Below, piece by piece: positions 1-8,252 of a stretch of DNA of 64,000 bases. The notes beneath the pieces were generated by a model. That model ran no database searches. It worked only from the letters and a program-made list of their open reading frames with translations, and had not been told where the DNA came from. Positions within the stretch are counted from its first letter, which is position 1. Each line of letters opens with the position of its first letter. The stretch is from the NCBI RefSeq assembly GCF_900603025.1, contig NZ_LR026975.1, positions 2,728,001-2,792,000 of the forward strand, given 5' to 3'. The DNA comes from Mycolicibacterium hassiacum DSM 44199 (lineage in GTDB: Bacteria; Actinomycetota; Actinomycetes; Mycobacteriales; Mycobacteriaceae). Position numbers and translations under genes: made by a program.

Positions 1-525
1 ACCACCGAGCCGGTGATCGGGCTGGAGCTGGCCGGCACCGGCCTGCGGTACGCCGAGGCCGCCCGCAACATCCTCAAGGCGGCGACCCCGACCTCGCGGC
101 CCAGCGGTCTGCGTGAACTGCTTTGGCAGCCCGAGCACCTCTACCCCGCCGATGTGCTGTCGAGCATGACCAATGCGACGACCGGTGCCCGTTACGAGAT
201 CGGCACCACCCGGAACTGGTCGCGGCGTGACTTCCCGGACCTGGCCGCGCGCGTCGAGGCGCCGGTGCATTTCACGGTCGCGGAGTACGAACGGGTGTGG
301 CAGTCCGGGCCCGACGATCTGGCGCAGATCGGTGCGTTGTTCACCGCGTCGCCGCGGTTCGTCACCGGGGAGCAGACCGGGACGGGCCACAACCTGTCGC
401 TGTCCTACCACGCGACGGCGTATCACCTGAAGGTGCTGTCGTTCGTCGAGGAATGCGTTGCGGCTCAACGCACCAGAACACAGTCACCGGCGACGGAGAC
501 ATCTCAGAAACGGGAGGCGGGTTGA
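1..525 (+). CDS. Alpha/beta hydrolase family protein, C-terminal part (5' end outside window)
   Basis: The frame is open from base 1, so only about the last 174 residues are visible. The segment has the look of an alpha/beta-hydrolase C-terminal half, with a late GHNLSLSYHATAYH stretch where the catalytic histidine is expected. The nucleophile elbow would lie upstream of the window, so the reaction cannot be told. The stop overlaps the start of the next dehydrogenase (TGATG), so the two are probably cotranscribed. A GTG at 13 is an internal codon and not a convincing start. The family call is by general appearance; a lipase or thioesterase role is possible. Confidence 0.6.
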   Translation, partial: TTEPVIGLELAGTGLRYAEAARNILKAATPTSRPSGLRELLWQPEHLYPADVLSSMTNATTGARYEIGTTRNWSRRDFPDLAARVEAPVHFTVAEYERVWQSGPDDLAQIGALFTASPRFVTGEQTGTGHNLSLSYHATAYHLKVLSFVEECVAAQRTRTQSPATETSQKREAG

Positions 526-1343
526 TGCGAGTCGGCTTCATCGGACTGGGCAGCCAGGGTGGGCCCATGGCCCGGCGGATCATCGAGGGCGGATTCGAGA
601 CCACGCTGTGGGCACGTCGGGCCGCGAGCCTGGAGCCGTACGCCGGCACCGCCGCCAAGACCGCGAGTTCACCGGCCGAGCTCGGCGCGGCCAGCGACCT
701 GGTCTGTCTGTGTGTCGTCGCCGATGACGACGTCCGCGAGGTGCTCTACGGCGACGCCGGGGTGTTGGCCGGGATGAACGAGGGCGGCATCATCGCCATC
801 CACAGCACCGTGCACCCCGACACCGTCCGCGAGGTCGCCGAAAAGGCCGCGGAGAAGGGGGTTTCGGTGATCGACGCCCCGGTCAGCGGCGGCGGCCCCG
901 CCGTCGAGGAGGGCAAACTGCTGGTGATGGTGGGCGGCGACGAGGAGATCGCCGAGCGGTGCCGCCCGGTGTTCGCGACCTATGCCGATCCGATCGTGCA
1001 CCTGGGTCCGCTGGGCAGCGGGCAGGTCACCAAGATCCTCAACAACCTGCTGTTCACCGCGAATCTCGGGGCGGCCCTGAGCACGCTGGAACTCGGGGAG
1101 TCGCTGGGCATTCCCCGGGTGCGGCTGGCCGAGGTGCTCAACGGCGGTTCGGCGACCAGCAAGGCGCTCGGCAGCATCGTGGTGTTCGGGGGCACGGTCG
1201 AGGGCCTGGCCCCGATCGCGGGTGCGCTGCTGCAGAAGGACGTCCGCCACGCCGCCACCATCGCGGCGAAGGCCGGTGTGCCGGAAGGAACCGTGTTCAC
1301 TGTCGCGGATACCGCGCTGAAGACCATGGAGTTCCCGCGATGA
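525..1343 (+). CDS. NAD(P)-dependent oxidoreductase, 3-hydroxyisobutyrate dehydrogenase family
   Basis: A 272-aa protein starting MRVGFIGLGSQGGPMARRI, a classic GxGxxG Rossmann start of the beta-hydroxyacid dehydrogenase family. The substrate-binding signature DAPVSGGGPAVEEG and the catalytic-lysine region GQVTKILNNLL are present, and the length is normal for the family. It would oxidise a short hydroxyacid, or reduce the matching semialdehyde, in the cytoplasm; the substrate is unknown. The ATG at 525 overlaps the upstream stop by one base. A second family member follows after a short tandem repeat, so the two look like an old tandem duplication. Confidence 0.85.
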   Translation: MRVGFIGLGSQGGPMARRIIEGGFETTLWARRAASLEPYAGTAAKTASSPAELGAASDLVCLCVVADDDVREVLYGDAGVLAGMNEGGIIAIHSTVHPDTVREVAEKAAEKGVSVIDAPVSGGGPAVEEGKLLVMVGGDEEIAERCRPVFATYADPIVHLGPLGSGQVTKILNNLLFTANLGAALSTLELGESLGIPRVRLAEVLNGGSATSKALGSIVVFGGTVEGLAPIAGALLQKDVRHAATIAAKAGVPEGTVFTVADTALKTMEFPR

Positions 1344-1407
1344 GCGCTCGCGCGAAGAGCAGAGGACACCGATGAGCGCTTACGCGAAGAGCAGAGGACA
1401 CCGATGA
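1338..1407 (+). repeat. 32-bp tandem repeat with two coupled 11-codon micro-ORFs
   Basis: Two copies of a 32-bp unit (1338-1369 and 1370-1401) differ at only two bases, and the unit begins again at 1402. Each copy carries an AGAGGA ribosome-binding motif followed by ATG. The reading frames are MSARAKSRGHR-stop (1340-1375) and MSAYAKSRGHR-stop (1372-1407). Each stop overlaps the next ATG as ATGA, and the last ATG is the start of the 1404 gene. The unit may be a duplicated translation-start region. Confidence 0.85.
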
Positions 1408-2198
1408 GCGCCGTCGGCTTCGTCGGCGCGGGGCGGATGGGTGCGCCGATGGTGCGCCGGCTGGTGGCGGCCGGCCATCGGGTCCGGGCGCTGGGCCGCA
1501 CCCCCGACAAGTGCGCGGCGGTACGCGAGCTCGGCGCCGAGGCGGTGACCACCCTCGCCGACGTGGCCGTTAACGCCGACGTCGTCGTGGTCTGCGTGTT
1601 CACCGACGACCAGGTGCGCCAGGTGTGTCTGCACGACGGCCTGGCCGCGGCCATGGCACCGGGTGCGACGCTGGTCATCCACACCACCGGCAGCCCCCGC
1701 ACCGCGCAGTCGATCGCCTCCGAGTTCGGCGATATCGGTGTGCTGGACGCGCCGGTCAGCGGCGGCCCGCACAACATCGAGGCGGGCGCGATCACGCTGT
1801 TCGTCGGCGGCTCCGACGAGGCGTACGCCCGGGCCGAGCCGGTGCTGGCCAGTTACGGCGACCCGATCTTGCGGCTCGGACCGCTGGGCGCCGGTCAGGC
1901 CGTCAAGCTGGTCAACAACGCGGTGTTCGCCGCACAGCTCGGGTTGTTGCGCGAGGCCACCCGCCTGGGCGCACGGCTGGGGGTCGATGAACCGAACCTG
2001 CTGCGGGCGCTCACGCATGGCAGCGGCGCGAGCCGGGTCGGGGAGTTCGCCGCCGCGGGCGGTTCGGTCGCGGGCTTCGTCGCCGGGGCCGCCGATTTCG
2101 TCGGCAAGGACGTCGAGGTGGTCCGCGCCGTGGCCGCGGAATTGGGGGGTGACCTGGGCTTACTCGACGACGTCATCAGGGCCGGATTGGGCCCGTGA
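1404..2198 (+). CDS. NAD(P)-dependent oxidoreductase, 3-hydroxyisobutyrate dehydrogenase family (second copy)
   Basis: A 264-aa protein, MSAVGFVGAGRMGAPMVRRL, with the GxGxxG cofactor motif, the DAPVSGGPHNIEAG signature and the GQAVKLVNNAVF catalytic-lysine region. It is a diverged paralogue of the preceding gene. The start at 1404 is preceded by AGAGGA and lies at the end of the 32-bp tandem repeat. About 110 bases of promoter-like sequence separate it from the P450 operon, so it is probably the last gene of its own transcript. The substrate is not predictable. Confidence 0.85.
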   Translation: MSAVGFVGAGRMGAPMVRRLVAAGHRVRALGRTPDKCAAVRELGAEAVTTLADVAVNADVVVVCVFTDDQVRQVCLHDGLAAAMAPGATLVIHTTGSPRTAQSIASEFGDIGVLDAPVSGGPHNIEAGAITLFVGGSDEAYARAEPVLASYGDPILRLGPLGAGQAVKLVNNAVFAAQLGLLREATRLGARLGVDEPNLLRALTHGSGASRVGEFAAAGGSVAGFVAGAADFVGKDVEVVRAVAAELGGDLGLLDDVIRAGLGP

Positions 2199-2238
2199 GT
2201 GGCGGCAATTCCCCTACTCAACGGCTTTCGGTGAGGCA

Positions 2239-2275
2239 TACTATGTGCGTTACACAATTGCCGTTTTGCGTAACG
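2239..2275 (+). promoter_or_regulatory. Putative promoter and operator of the P450-ferredoxin-P450 operon
   Basis: A TACTAT hexamer at 2239-2244 fits a mycobacterial -10 element. Just downstream, CGTTAC (2248-2253) and GTAACG (2270-2275) form an inverted repeat with a 16-base spacer. That position suits an operator near the transcription start. The regulator is unknown. Confidence 0.4.
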
Positions 2276-2310
2276 GACGCGGATGCCGGCCCGCCGCGAA
2301 AGAGGAGACC

Positions 2311-3513
2311 ATGACCAAGCCGAAGCTGGTGTTCAACCCGGTAGCCAAGGAGTACTTCGAGAACCCCTACGAGATCTACCGGCGGATGCGCGACGAGGCG
2401 CCGATCTACTACAACGAGGAAGAGGACTTCTACGCGCTGACCCGGCACGCCGACGTGGCCGCCGGGTTCAAGGACTACGAGTCGTTCTCCTCGGCCTACG
2501 GGTGCGACCTGACCATGGTGCGGTCCGGCGAGGTGCCGCAGAAGTCGATCATCTTCATGGATCCGCCCGATCACCGGCACATGCGCAGCCTGTTGAACAA
2601 GGCGTTCACCCCGCGGGCGATCCAGTCCCAACGCGCCACCGTCGAGGAGCTGATCGACCACTACCTGTCCCAGGCCGATCCGGACAACTTCGACCTGGTG
2701 CAGGACTTCTCCGCACCGTTCCCGGTCGAGGTGATCACCCGGATGGCGGGTGTCCCCGAGGAGTACCGCCAGCAGGTGCGGCACTGGATCGACACCAGCC
2801 TGGAGCGTCTCCCCGGTCAGCTCGAGTTCTCCGAACGCAACATCCAGGCCAACGTCGAGTCGGCGATGTACTACTACAGCCTGGTGCAGGAGCGGCGGAA
2901 GAACCCGCAGGACGACATGATCAGCCGGCTGATCGCCGCGGAGATCCCCGACGAGAACGGCGGTGTTCGCAAGCTCGACGATGTCGAGATCACCGGGTTC
3001 GCAGCGCTGCTCGGCGGCGCCGGCGCGGAAACGGTGACCAAGCTGCTCGGCAACGCCGCGGTGGTGTTCGCCCAGCACCCGGACCAGTGGCAGCTGCTGC
3101 GCGAGAACCGGAACCTGATCCCCGACGCGGTCGAGGAACTGCTGCGTTATGTCGGGCCGGTGCAGTACAACGTCCGCTACAGCGTCAAGGACGTCGAACT
3201 GCCCAGCGGCCGGGTTCCGGCGCACAAGCCGGTGTTCCTGATCGGCGCGTCGGCCAACCGCGACGAGCGGGCGTGGGACAACGCCGAGACCTTCGACATC
3301 ACCCGCAACCGCACGCAGGCGCAGAACCTGGGCTTCGGATACGGCATTCACAGCTGCCTCGGCGCGGCCCTGGCCCGGATGGAGTGCACGATCGCACTGG
3401 ATCGTCTGCTCGATTTCATGCCTCGCTTCGAGGTCGACTTCGACGGGCTGGAACGCGTGACGATGCAGAACGTCGCGGGCTTCAGCAAGGTTCCGGTGCG
3501 CGTGTTGAGGTGA
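2311..3513 (+). CDS. Cytochrome P450 (first of tandem pair)
   Basis: A 400-aa soluble class I P450. The oxygen-binding I-helix has GAGAET at residues 236-241, the ExxR pair is E276/R279, and the heme loop GFGYGIHSCLG places the thiolate ligand at C349. It would hydroxylate a lipophilic substrate using electrons from a small ferredoxin, for which the next gene is the obvious candidate. The frame extends upstream, but the ATG at 2311 has AAAGAGGAG before it and gives a normal P450 N-terminus. It is clearly paralogous to the P450 at 3829: both share a YYNEE..DFYAL N-terminal region. The CYP family number and substrate are not assigned. Confidence 0.95.
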   Translation: MTKPKLVFNPVAKEYFENPYEIYRRMRDEAPIYYNEEEDFYALTRHADVAAGFKDYESFSSAYGCDLTMVRSGEVPQKSIIFMDPPDHRHMRSLLNKAFTPRAIQSQRATVEELIDHYLSQADPDNFDLVQDFSAPFPVEVITRMAGVPEEYRQQVRHWIDTSLERLPGQLEFSERNIQANVESAMYYYSLVQERRKNPQDDMISRLIAAEIPDENGGVRKLDDVEITGFAALLGGAGAETVTKLLGNAAVVFAQHPDQWQLLRENRNLIPDAVEELLRYVGPVQYNVRYSVKDVELPSGRVPAHKPVFLIGASANRDERAWDNAETFDITRNRTQAQNLGFGYGIHSCLGAALARMECTIALDRLLDFMPRFEVDFDGLERVTMQNVAGFSKVPVRVLR

Positions 3514-3587
3514 TTGCCGGACAACGAAAAGACAAGAATCGATAGGGAATTCGTATCAGACGACAACGAGGCGAAGCGAGATCACCT

Positions 3588-3788
3588 ATGGCGCAGAAAA
3601 TTGTCGTGGACTTCGGGTTGTGCGAGGCGAACGGTGTCTGCATGGGCATCCTCCCCGAGGTGTTCGACCTCGACGAGCAGGACTACCTGCACGTGCTGAA
3701 GGACGAGGTGACACCGGAGATCGAGGACCAGGTCAAAGAGGCCGTGCGGCAGTGCCCGCGGCAGGCAATCTCGATCGTCGAGGAATGA
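3588..3788 (+). CDS. 3Fe-4S type ferredoxin
   Basis: A 66-aa acidic ferredoxin with C12-x2-N15-x2-C18 and C56-P, the pattern of single-cluster 3Fe-4S ferredoxins that feed actinobacterial P450s. The residue between the first two cysteine pairs varies in this family; here it is asparagine, against histidine in the ferredoxin at 5453 and serine in the one at 61925. It lies between two P450 genes on the same strand and probably serves both. A ferredoxin reductase is not encoded next to it. Confidence 0.92.
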   Translation: MAQKIVVDFGLCEANGVCMGILPEVFDLDEQDYLHVLKDEVTPEIEDQVKEAVRQCPRQAISIVEE

Positions 3789-3828
3789 CGACCGCGCCCG
3801 TTCGGGCCGATCAACGATAGGACGCTCA

Positions 3829-5034
3829 ATGACCACCGCATCGCAGCTCGTCTTCGACCCGTTCTCCGAGGAGTTCTTCAACGGCCCCTGGGAGATCTAC
3901 CGCCGGATGCGCGAAGAGGCACCGGTCTACTACAACGAAGAGTACGACTTCTACGCACTGTCGCGTCACGAGGACGTCGCGGCCGCGTACAAGGACTGGG
4001 AGACGTTCTCCTCGGCCTACGGACTCGATCTGGCGATGGTGAAATCCGGCGAGCCACCGATGATCAAGGCGATCATCCTGATGGACCCGCCGGAGCACCG
4101 CCAGATGCGCAGCCTGATCAACAAGGTGTTCACGCCCCGGGCCATCGAGGCGCTGCGCCCGTTGGTGGTCGAGACCATCGACAAGTACATCTCGCAGGCG
4201 AACCCGGAACGCTTCGACGTGGTGCAGGACTTCGGTGCGCTGTTCCCGGTCGAGGTCATCACCACGATGCTCGGCGTGCCGCCGGAGTACCGGCAGAAGG
4301 TGCGCGAGTGGACCGACATCTCGCTGCACCGCGAGCCCGGGCAGATGGACATGTCCCAGGAGGGACTGCAGGCCATCGGCGAGACGTTCGCGCTGTACCA
4401 CCAGCTCATCCAGGAACGGCGCGCCGAACCGCGCGATGACATGTTCAGCCGGCTCATCGCCGCCGAGATCGAGGAGGACGGGGTCAAGCGCCGACTCGAC
4501 GACTTCGAGATCACCAGCTTCGCAACGCTTCTCGGCGGAGCCGGGGCCGAGACCGTCACCAAGCTGATCGGCAACGCCGCGGTCACGTTCGCGCGCTTCC
4601 CGGATCAGTGGCAGAAGTTGCTGGAGGACCGCAGCAAGATCCCGGCGGCGGTCGAGGAGCTGTTGCGCTACGAGCCGCCGAACCACTACAACGTGCGCCG
4701 GTCCATGCGCGAGGTCACCCTGCACGGGGTCACCATCCCGGAGGGTAAGCCGGTGTTCCTGCTCGGCGCCTCGGCCAACCGCGATCCGGAGGCGTTCACC
4801 GATGCGGACACCTTCGACATCGACCGTGACCGCACCGAGGCGCAGAACCTCGCGTTCGGTTACGGCGTGCACAGCTGCCTGGGTGCGGCGCTGGCCCGGA
4901 TGGAGGGTGCGATCGCTCTGGAACGGCTGCTGAACTTCATGCCGCGTTACGAGGTCCTCTGGGACGAGTGCAAGCGGGTGGCCATGCAGAACGTCGCCGG
5001 CTGGGAACGCGTTCCGGTGCGTGTGGTCGACTGA
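3829..5034 (+). CDS. Cytochrome P450 (second of tandem pair)
   Basis: A 401-aa P450 with GAGAET at 237-242, ExxR at E277/R280 and heme loop AFGYGVHSCLG with C350 as the iron ligand. It closely resembles the P450 at 2311 over the whole length, so the pair probably arose by duplication around the ferredoxin. The two may act on related intermediates of one pathway. The ATG at 3829 has only a weak ribosome-binding site. The operon ends in a long inverted repeat that also faces the convergent gene at 5152-5436. Confidence 0.95.
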   Translation: MTTASQLVFDPFSEEFFNGPWEIYRRMREEAPVYYNEEYDFYALSRHEDVAAAYKDWETFSSAYGLDLAMVKSGEPPMIKAIILMDPPEHRQMRSLINKVFTPRAIEALRPLVVETIDKYISQANPERFDVVQDFGALFPVEVITTMLGVPPEYRQKVREWTDISLHREPGQMDMSQEGLQAIGETFALYHQLIQERRAEPRDDMFSRLIAAEIEEDGVKRRLDDFEITSFATLLGGAGAETVTKLIGNAAVTFARFPDQWQKLLEDRSKIPAAVEELLRYEPPNHYNVRRSMREVTLHGVTIPEGKPVFLLGASANRDPEAFTDADTFDIDRDRTEAQNLAFGYGVHSCLGAALARMEGAIALERLLNFMPRYEVLWDECKRVAMQNVAGWERVPVRVVD

Positions 5035-5075
5035 AGACCACCCCCGGAACCGACCCAACACCCACCCCCCCGGAA

Positions 5076-5134
5076 ACGGAATAGCATTCCTGGTCGTCGG
5101 ATCGCGCGATCAACGACCAGGAATGCTATTCCGT
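5076..5134. terminator. 22-bp perfect inverted repeat between convergent genes (terminator-like, repeat-derived)
   Basis: Arms 5076-5097 and 5113-5134 are perfect reverse complements and are separated by a 15-base loop. The loop itself contains the palindrome GATCGCGCGATC. There is no clear U-tract, as is usual in mycobacteria. It sits between two genes that end toward each other and could stop transcription from both sides. Its left arm matches the start of the dispersed repeat found at 50631, 53596 and 54931. Confidence 0.6.
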
Positions 5135-5151
5135 TGCAGAAGGGGACGTGC

Positions 5152-5436
5152 TTACATGCCGTGCAGGATGACGCCGTTGCAGTCGGCGGCGGCCTGCCGC
5201 AGTTTCGCCGCGGCCTGGTACTCGTCGGAGTAGTACCACTTCTTGGCGGCCTCCCCCGACTCGAACTCCAGCAGCACGGTCTGGGTGCCGTGCCAGCTGC
5301 CCTCGATCACCTCGGGCTTCGGATCGAACGCCAGGATGTTCACCCCCGCCATCGTCTGGCCGGCGCGCTTGGCGTACTCGGCCATGCCGTTGGGATCCTT
5401 GACGTCCTCGGTGATGAGGATGTAGGCCTTTGCCAT
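5152..5436 (-). CDS. DUF1330-like small protein
   Basis: A 94-aa protein, MAKAYILITEDVKDPNGMAE, with the alpha/beta ferredoxin-like fold pattern of the DUF1330 family: an N-terminal strand, an EGSWHGTQTVLLEF core, and a WYYSDEYQAAAKLR helix. The function of this family is mostly unknown. The ATG at 5436 has AAGGAG upstream and is preferred to a longer open frame that overlaps the ferredoxin gene. It is the last gene of the P450-ferredoxin-DUF1330 operon and may act on a small carboxylic product or be a dimeric accessory protein. Confidence 0.75.
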   Translation of the reverse strand: MAKAYILITEDVKDPNGMAEYAKRAGQTMAGVNILAFDPKPEVIEGSWHGTQTVLLEFESGEAAKKWYYSDEYQAAAKLRQAAADCNGVILHGM

Positions 5437-5452
5437 TGATTCTCCTTGATTG

Positions 5453-5644
5453 TCAATCGATTTCGACGATGGCCTGTTCGGGGCAGTTGGCAATCGCGTC
5501 CTTGGCGGCACCTTCGAGGCCGGCCGGCACCTCGGACGGGTCCGCGACCGCGTACCCGTCGTCGTGCATGTGGAAGACCTCCGGGCACAACGTCAGGCAC
5601 ATGCCGTGCCCACGGCAGCGGTCCTCGTCGACGGTGACCTTCAT
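5453..5644 (-). CDS. 3Fe-4S type ferredoxin
   Basis: A 63-aa ferredoxin with C10-x2-H13-x2-C16 and C54-P, the common histidine-containing variant. An extra cysteine, C20, lies near the cluster. The ATG overlaps the stop of the P450 at 5644-6936 by one base, so translation is coupled and this is very likely that enzyme's electron donor. It differs from the ferredoxin at 3588 at the variable cluster residue, so the two may not be interchangeable. Confidence 0.93.
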   Translation of the reverse strand: MKVTVDEDRCRGHGMCLTLCPEVFHMHDDGYAVADPSEVPAGLEGAAKDAIANCPEQAIVEID

Positions 5645-6936
5645 CAAGCCTCCTTCGCGACGTCGAACTCCAGGTGCAGCTCGGTGAGCCCACGCAGGAT
5701 GTAGGTCGGAATGTACTGGTAGCGGCGGTTTCCCGGCGGCCCGTGGTGCGCCTCGCTGATCCGGATGTCTGTGGTGCGGTCCAGCAACCGCTCCAGTGCG
5801 ACGCGCGTCTCGGCCCGTGCCAGCGGCGCCCCCGGGCAGCTGTGGATGCCGCGGCCGAACGCCAGATGCTGCCGGGCGTTCTTGCGTTCCGGGTCGAAGG
5901 TGTCGGGGTTCTCGAAGCGGCGCGGATCGCGGTTGGCCGCGCCGTTGATCACCATCACCGTACTGCCGGGTTCGATCGTCTGATCGCCGATGGTCTTGGC
6001 CGCCCGCGCCAACCGGAAGTCGCCCTTGACCGGGCTCTCGATGCGCAGGCACTCCTCTATGAAGTTCGGCAGCAGGGAACGGTCCTCGCGCAGCCGGCGC
6101 TGGATGTCGGGACGGTCGCCGATCATCTTCAGGGCGGTGCCGAGCAACCGCACCGTGGTCTCCTGTCCCGCGGAGAACACGTTGGTCGCCACCCGCACCA
6201 CGTCGCCGACTTCGGGCACCGTGCCGTCCGGGAAGGTGGCGGTGGCCAGCCCGGTCAGCACGTCGTCGCGCGGTTCGCGCCGGCGGTCCTCGACATAGTC
6301 GGCGAAGACCTCGTAGAGGTACTCCAGCGGCGTCTTCGCCAGCGTCTTGTCGGCGTTACCCAGTCCGCTGCCGTGGGTGCCGCGCGCCAGTCGCTCGAGC
6401 AGTTCGGGACGGTCCTCCTCGGGGACGCCCAGCAGATCGGCGATCACCCGCAGCGTGAACGGTCCGGCGAAGCCGTGGATGAACTCGCCGTGCCCGGGGG
6501 CCAGGAAGTCGTCGAGGATGTCGTCGGCGAGTTGCCACATCGCATCCTCGTTCTCCTTGAGCCGCTTGGGCGTGATCAGCCGCATCAGCAGCGCCCGGTG
6601 GTTGGTGTGGGTGGGCGGATCCAGGGTTGGCAACTGGTCGCTGAACGGAAGGTCGTCGCGGTGCTTGGCGATCAGCTCGGTGATCTCCTGCTCCGAGCGG
6701 CCCTCGAGCGGGACCGGAAAGCCCGGGAACGGGCCGGTGACCGAGATGCATGACGAGAACGTCTCCGCGTCGTTGTAGACGTCGACGGCTTCCTGCCAGC
6801 CGGTCACCATCGTCACGCCGTAGTGCTGCTCCCGCGTCACCGGGCACTTGTTGCGCAACGCTTCGTAGAACGGATACGGGTCGTCGGTCAGACGCCCGTC
6901 CCGGAAGAAATCGACCGTGGTCAGATCCTCCGCCAT
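5644..6936 (-). CDS. Cytochrome P450
   Basis: A 430-aa P450 with I-helix SAGQETT at 255-261, ExxR at E295/R298 and heme loop AFGRGIHSCPG with C367. It is not close to the tandem pair at 2311 and 3829, so it probably has another substrate. It heads an operon with a ferredoxin and a DUF1330-like protein. GGAGGG precedes the ATG at 6936. A GAGAA-N5-TTCTC palindrome lies 31 bases upstream and links this operon to those at 36496 and 44445. Confidence 0.95.
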   Translation of the reverse strand: MAEDLTTVDFFRDGRLTDDPYPFYEALRNKCPVTREQHYGVTMVTGWQEAVDVYNDAETFSSCISVTGPFPGFPVPLEGRSEQEITELIAKHRDDLPFSDQLPTLDPPTHTNHRALLMRLITPKRLKENEDAMWQLADDILDDFLAPGHGEFIHGFAGPFTLRVIADLLGVPEEDRPELLERLARGTHGSGLGNADKTLAKTPLEYLYEVFADYVEDRRREPRDDVLTGLATATFPDGTVPEVGDVVRVATNVFSAGQETTVRLLGTALKMIGDRPDIQRRLREDRSLLPNFIEECLRIESPVKGDFRLARAAKTIGDQTIEPGSTVMVINGAANRDPRRFENPDTFDPERKNARQHLAFGRGIHSCPGAPLARAETRVALERLLDRTTDIRISEAHHGPPGNRRYQYIPTYILRGLTELHLEFDVAKEA

Positions 6937-6966
6937 GCACCCTCCGTTTCAGTGATCTCAGGAGGC

Positions 6967-6981
6967 GAGAACGTGATTCTC
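6967..6981. promoter_or_regulatory. Palindromic operator candidate, motif B copy 1
   Basis: GAGAA-CGTGA-TTCTC; on the minus strand it reads ATGAGAATCACGTTCTC. It lies 31 bases upstream of the P450 start at 6936. The same half-sites and spacing occur at 36460-36474 and 44499-44513, each just upstream of an operon. Confidence 0.55.
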
Positions 6982-7061
6982 ATATCCGGGTATCAGATTT
7001 CCATAGTGGCTCGTCGGCGTCAATGCGGCCGCGCGCTTTCCCCGGTCCTGCACCGGGACGT

Positions 7062-7904
7062 TCACTCGATCGGCTCGTCCCCCAGCACCGTGGTGCGCAG
7101 CATCTCGCGCGCCGAGTCCGGGGCGTACGGTGCGGCGCGGTGCAGCACCCCGCGGTTGTCCCAGATCACCGTGTCGCCGACGGACCAGTGGTGGCGGTAG
7201 ACCCGCTCGGCCACGGTGGCCCGGGCCAGCAGGTCTTCCAGCAGCGCCCGGCCGGCCTCGCGATCCATGCCGACGACGTAGTCGGCCGACGCACCGAGCA
7301 CCAGCGACCTGCGCCCACTGCGGTGGGTCCACACCAGTGGGTGTTCGTGGGTCGGGCGGGCACGCCAGCGTGCCAACTCCTCCGGTGTGGGGTCGGGGTT
7401 GACCCGCCGTTGCGACGCCTCCAGCGAGTGCACCACCCGCAACGACTCGACGTGGCGCTTCTCCTGCTCGCTCAGCGCGTCGTAGGCGGCGTAGGAGCTG
7501 GCGAACTCGGTTTCGCCGCCGCGGTCGGCGACCTGCACGGCGGTCAGCACCGTGGCCTTCTGCGGATAACCGCCGTCGACCGGTGTGCAGCCGTCGATAT
7601 GCCAGTCGAAGGTGGCCCGCAGATACGCCGCCGACGTGTTCTTCGCGGGGTCGAGGGACACCGGATAGATGCCGGCCACCGGATGATGTCCGTCCGAGGA
7701 GTGGTCCACCTCGCCGAGCCGCCGGCAGAACGCCACCTGGGCCTCCGGACTCAGCCCCAGCCGCGGAAACACCAGCACGCCGTGGGTTTCCAGCGCCTCG
7801 AGCACTTCCGCGGCGAGCGCGTCGTCGCCGGCGAGCCGGTCGGCGTCGACACCGGTCACCTGCGCGCCGACGAACGCGGTGAGTTTCGTGATGGTCAGGG
7901 TCAT
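7062..7904 (-). CDS. TauD/TfdA-family 2-oxoglutarate-dependent dioxygenase
   Basis: A 280-aa Fe(II)/2-oxoglutarate dioxygenase. The iron ligands are visible as H102-x-D104 (DWHIDGC) and H255, with R266 and R270 placed to bind 2-oxoglutarate. The length is normal for the TauD family. Members hydroxylate taurine, alkyl sulfates, aryloxyacids or other carboxylates; the substrate here cannot be told. The gene follows the 109-aa protein and Rieske oxygenase 1 by 16 bases on the same strand, so it probably acts in the same pathway rather than in sulfur scavenging. Confidence 0.88.
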   Translation of the reverse strand: MTLTITKLTAFVGAQVTGVDADRLAGDDALAAEVLEALETHGVLVFPRLGLSPEAQVAFCRRLGEVDHSSDGHHPVAGIYPVSLDPAKNTSAAYLRATFDWHIDGCTPVDGGYPQKATVLTAVQVADRGGETEFASSYAAYDALSEQEKRHVESLRVVHSLEASQRRVNPDPTPEELARWRARPTHEHPLVWTHRSGRRSLVLGASADYVVGMDREAGRALLEDLLARATVAERVYRHHWSVGDTVIWDNRGVLHRAAPYAPDSAREMLRTTVLGDEPIE

Positions 7905-7920
7905 CGGTTCGACCGCTCCG

Positions 7921-8250
7921 TCACGGCACCGGCGACTTGATGCGGTGCAGTTCGGCGTCGGCCGAATCGATCGGCCGCTGGGTGCCGAAGATCTCCACCG
8001 CCATCGACACCATGATCATCGAATAGATCAGGTGCAGCAGGTTCAGCACGTCCTCGGGCAGATCGTCGAGCGGGTACTTGTCGCAGTAGTCGATCGCTTC
8101 CTCGAATCGCGGCGAGAACGCGTCGTAGAACTCCCGGATCTCGGCCATGGGCGTGTTGAGCCGCGCCTGCCATCGCTCGGCTTCGGTTGCCAGACACCAC
8201 TTCTCGGCGAAGCGCTCGTACTCCGCGAAGGCACTCGGCAGTCGCGCCAT
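7921..8250 (-). CDS. 109-aa Rieske-associated protein, copy 1 (unrecognised family)
   Basis: A 109-aa acidic soluble protein with no signal peptide or membrane segment. I do not recognise the family. Two paralogues of exactly the same length lie at 15474 and 38388, each directly after a Rieske oxygenase gene. Shared features are a WCLATE-like segment near residues 18-23, an E..EFYDA..PR..E block near 37-50, YCD at 55-57 and a VS..VE segment near 81-86. The start is two bases from the end of Rieske oxygenase 1. It is shorter than normal Rieske beta subunits (about 160-190 aa), so a role as a small structural or accessory subunit is inference only. This copy is the most diverged at the C-terminus. 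Confidence 0.8.
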   Translation of the reverse strand: MARLPSAFAEYERFAEKWCLATEAERWQARLNTPMAEIREFYDAFSPRFEEAIDYCDKYPLDDLPEDVLNLLHLIYSMIMVSMAVEIFGTQRPIDSADAELHRIKSPVP

Positions 8251-8252
8251 CC

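Noticed and set aside
7062..7904. TauD-like gene as a sulfonate-scavenging system
   Set aside because: No ABC transporter or sulfur-regulon genes are nearby; the neighbours are a Rieske oxygenase and its partner.
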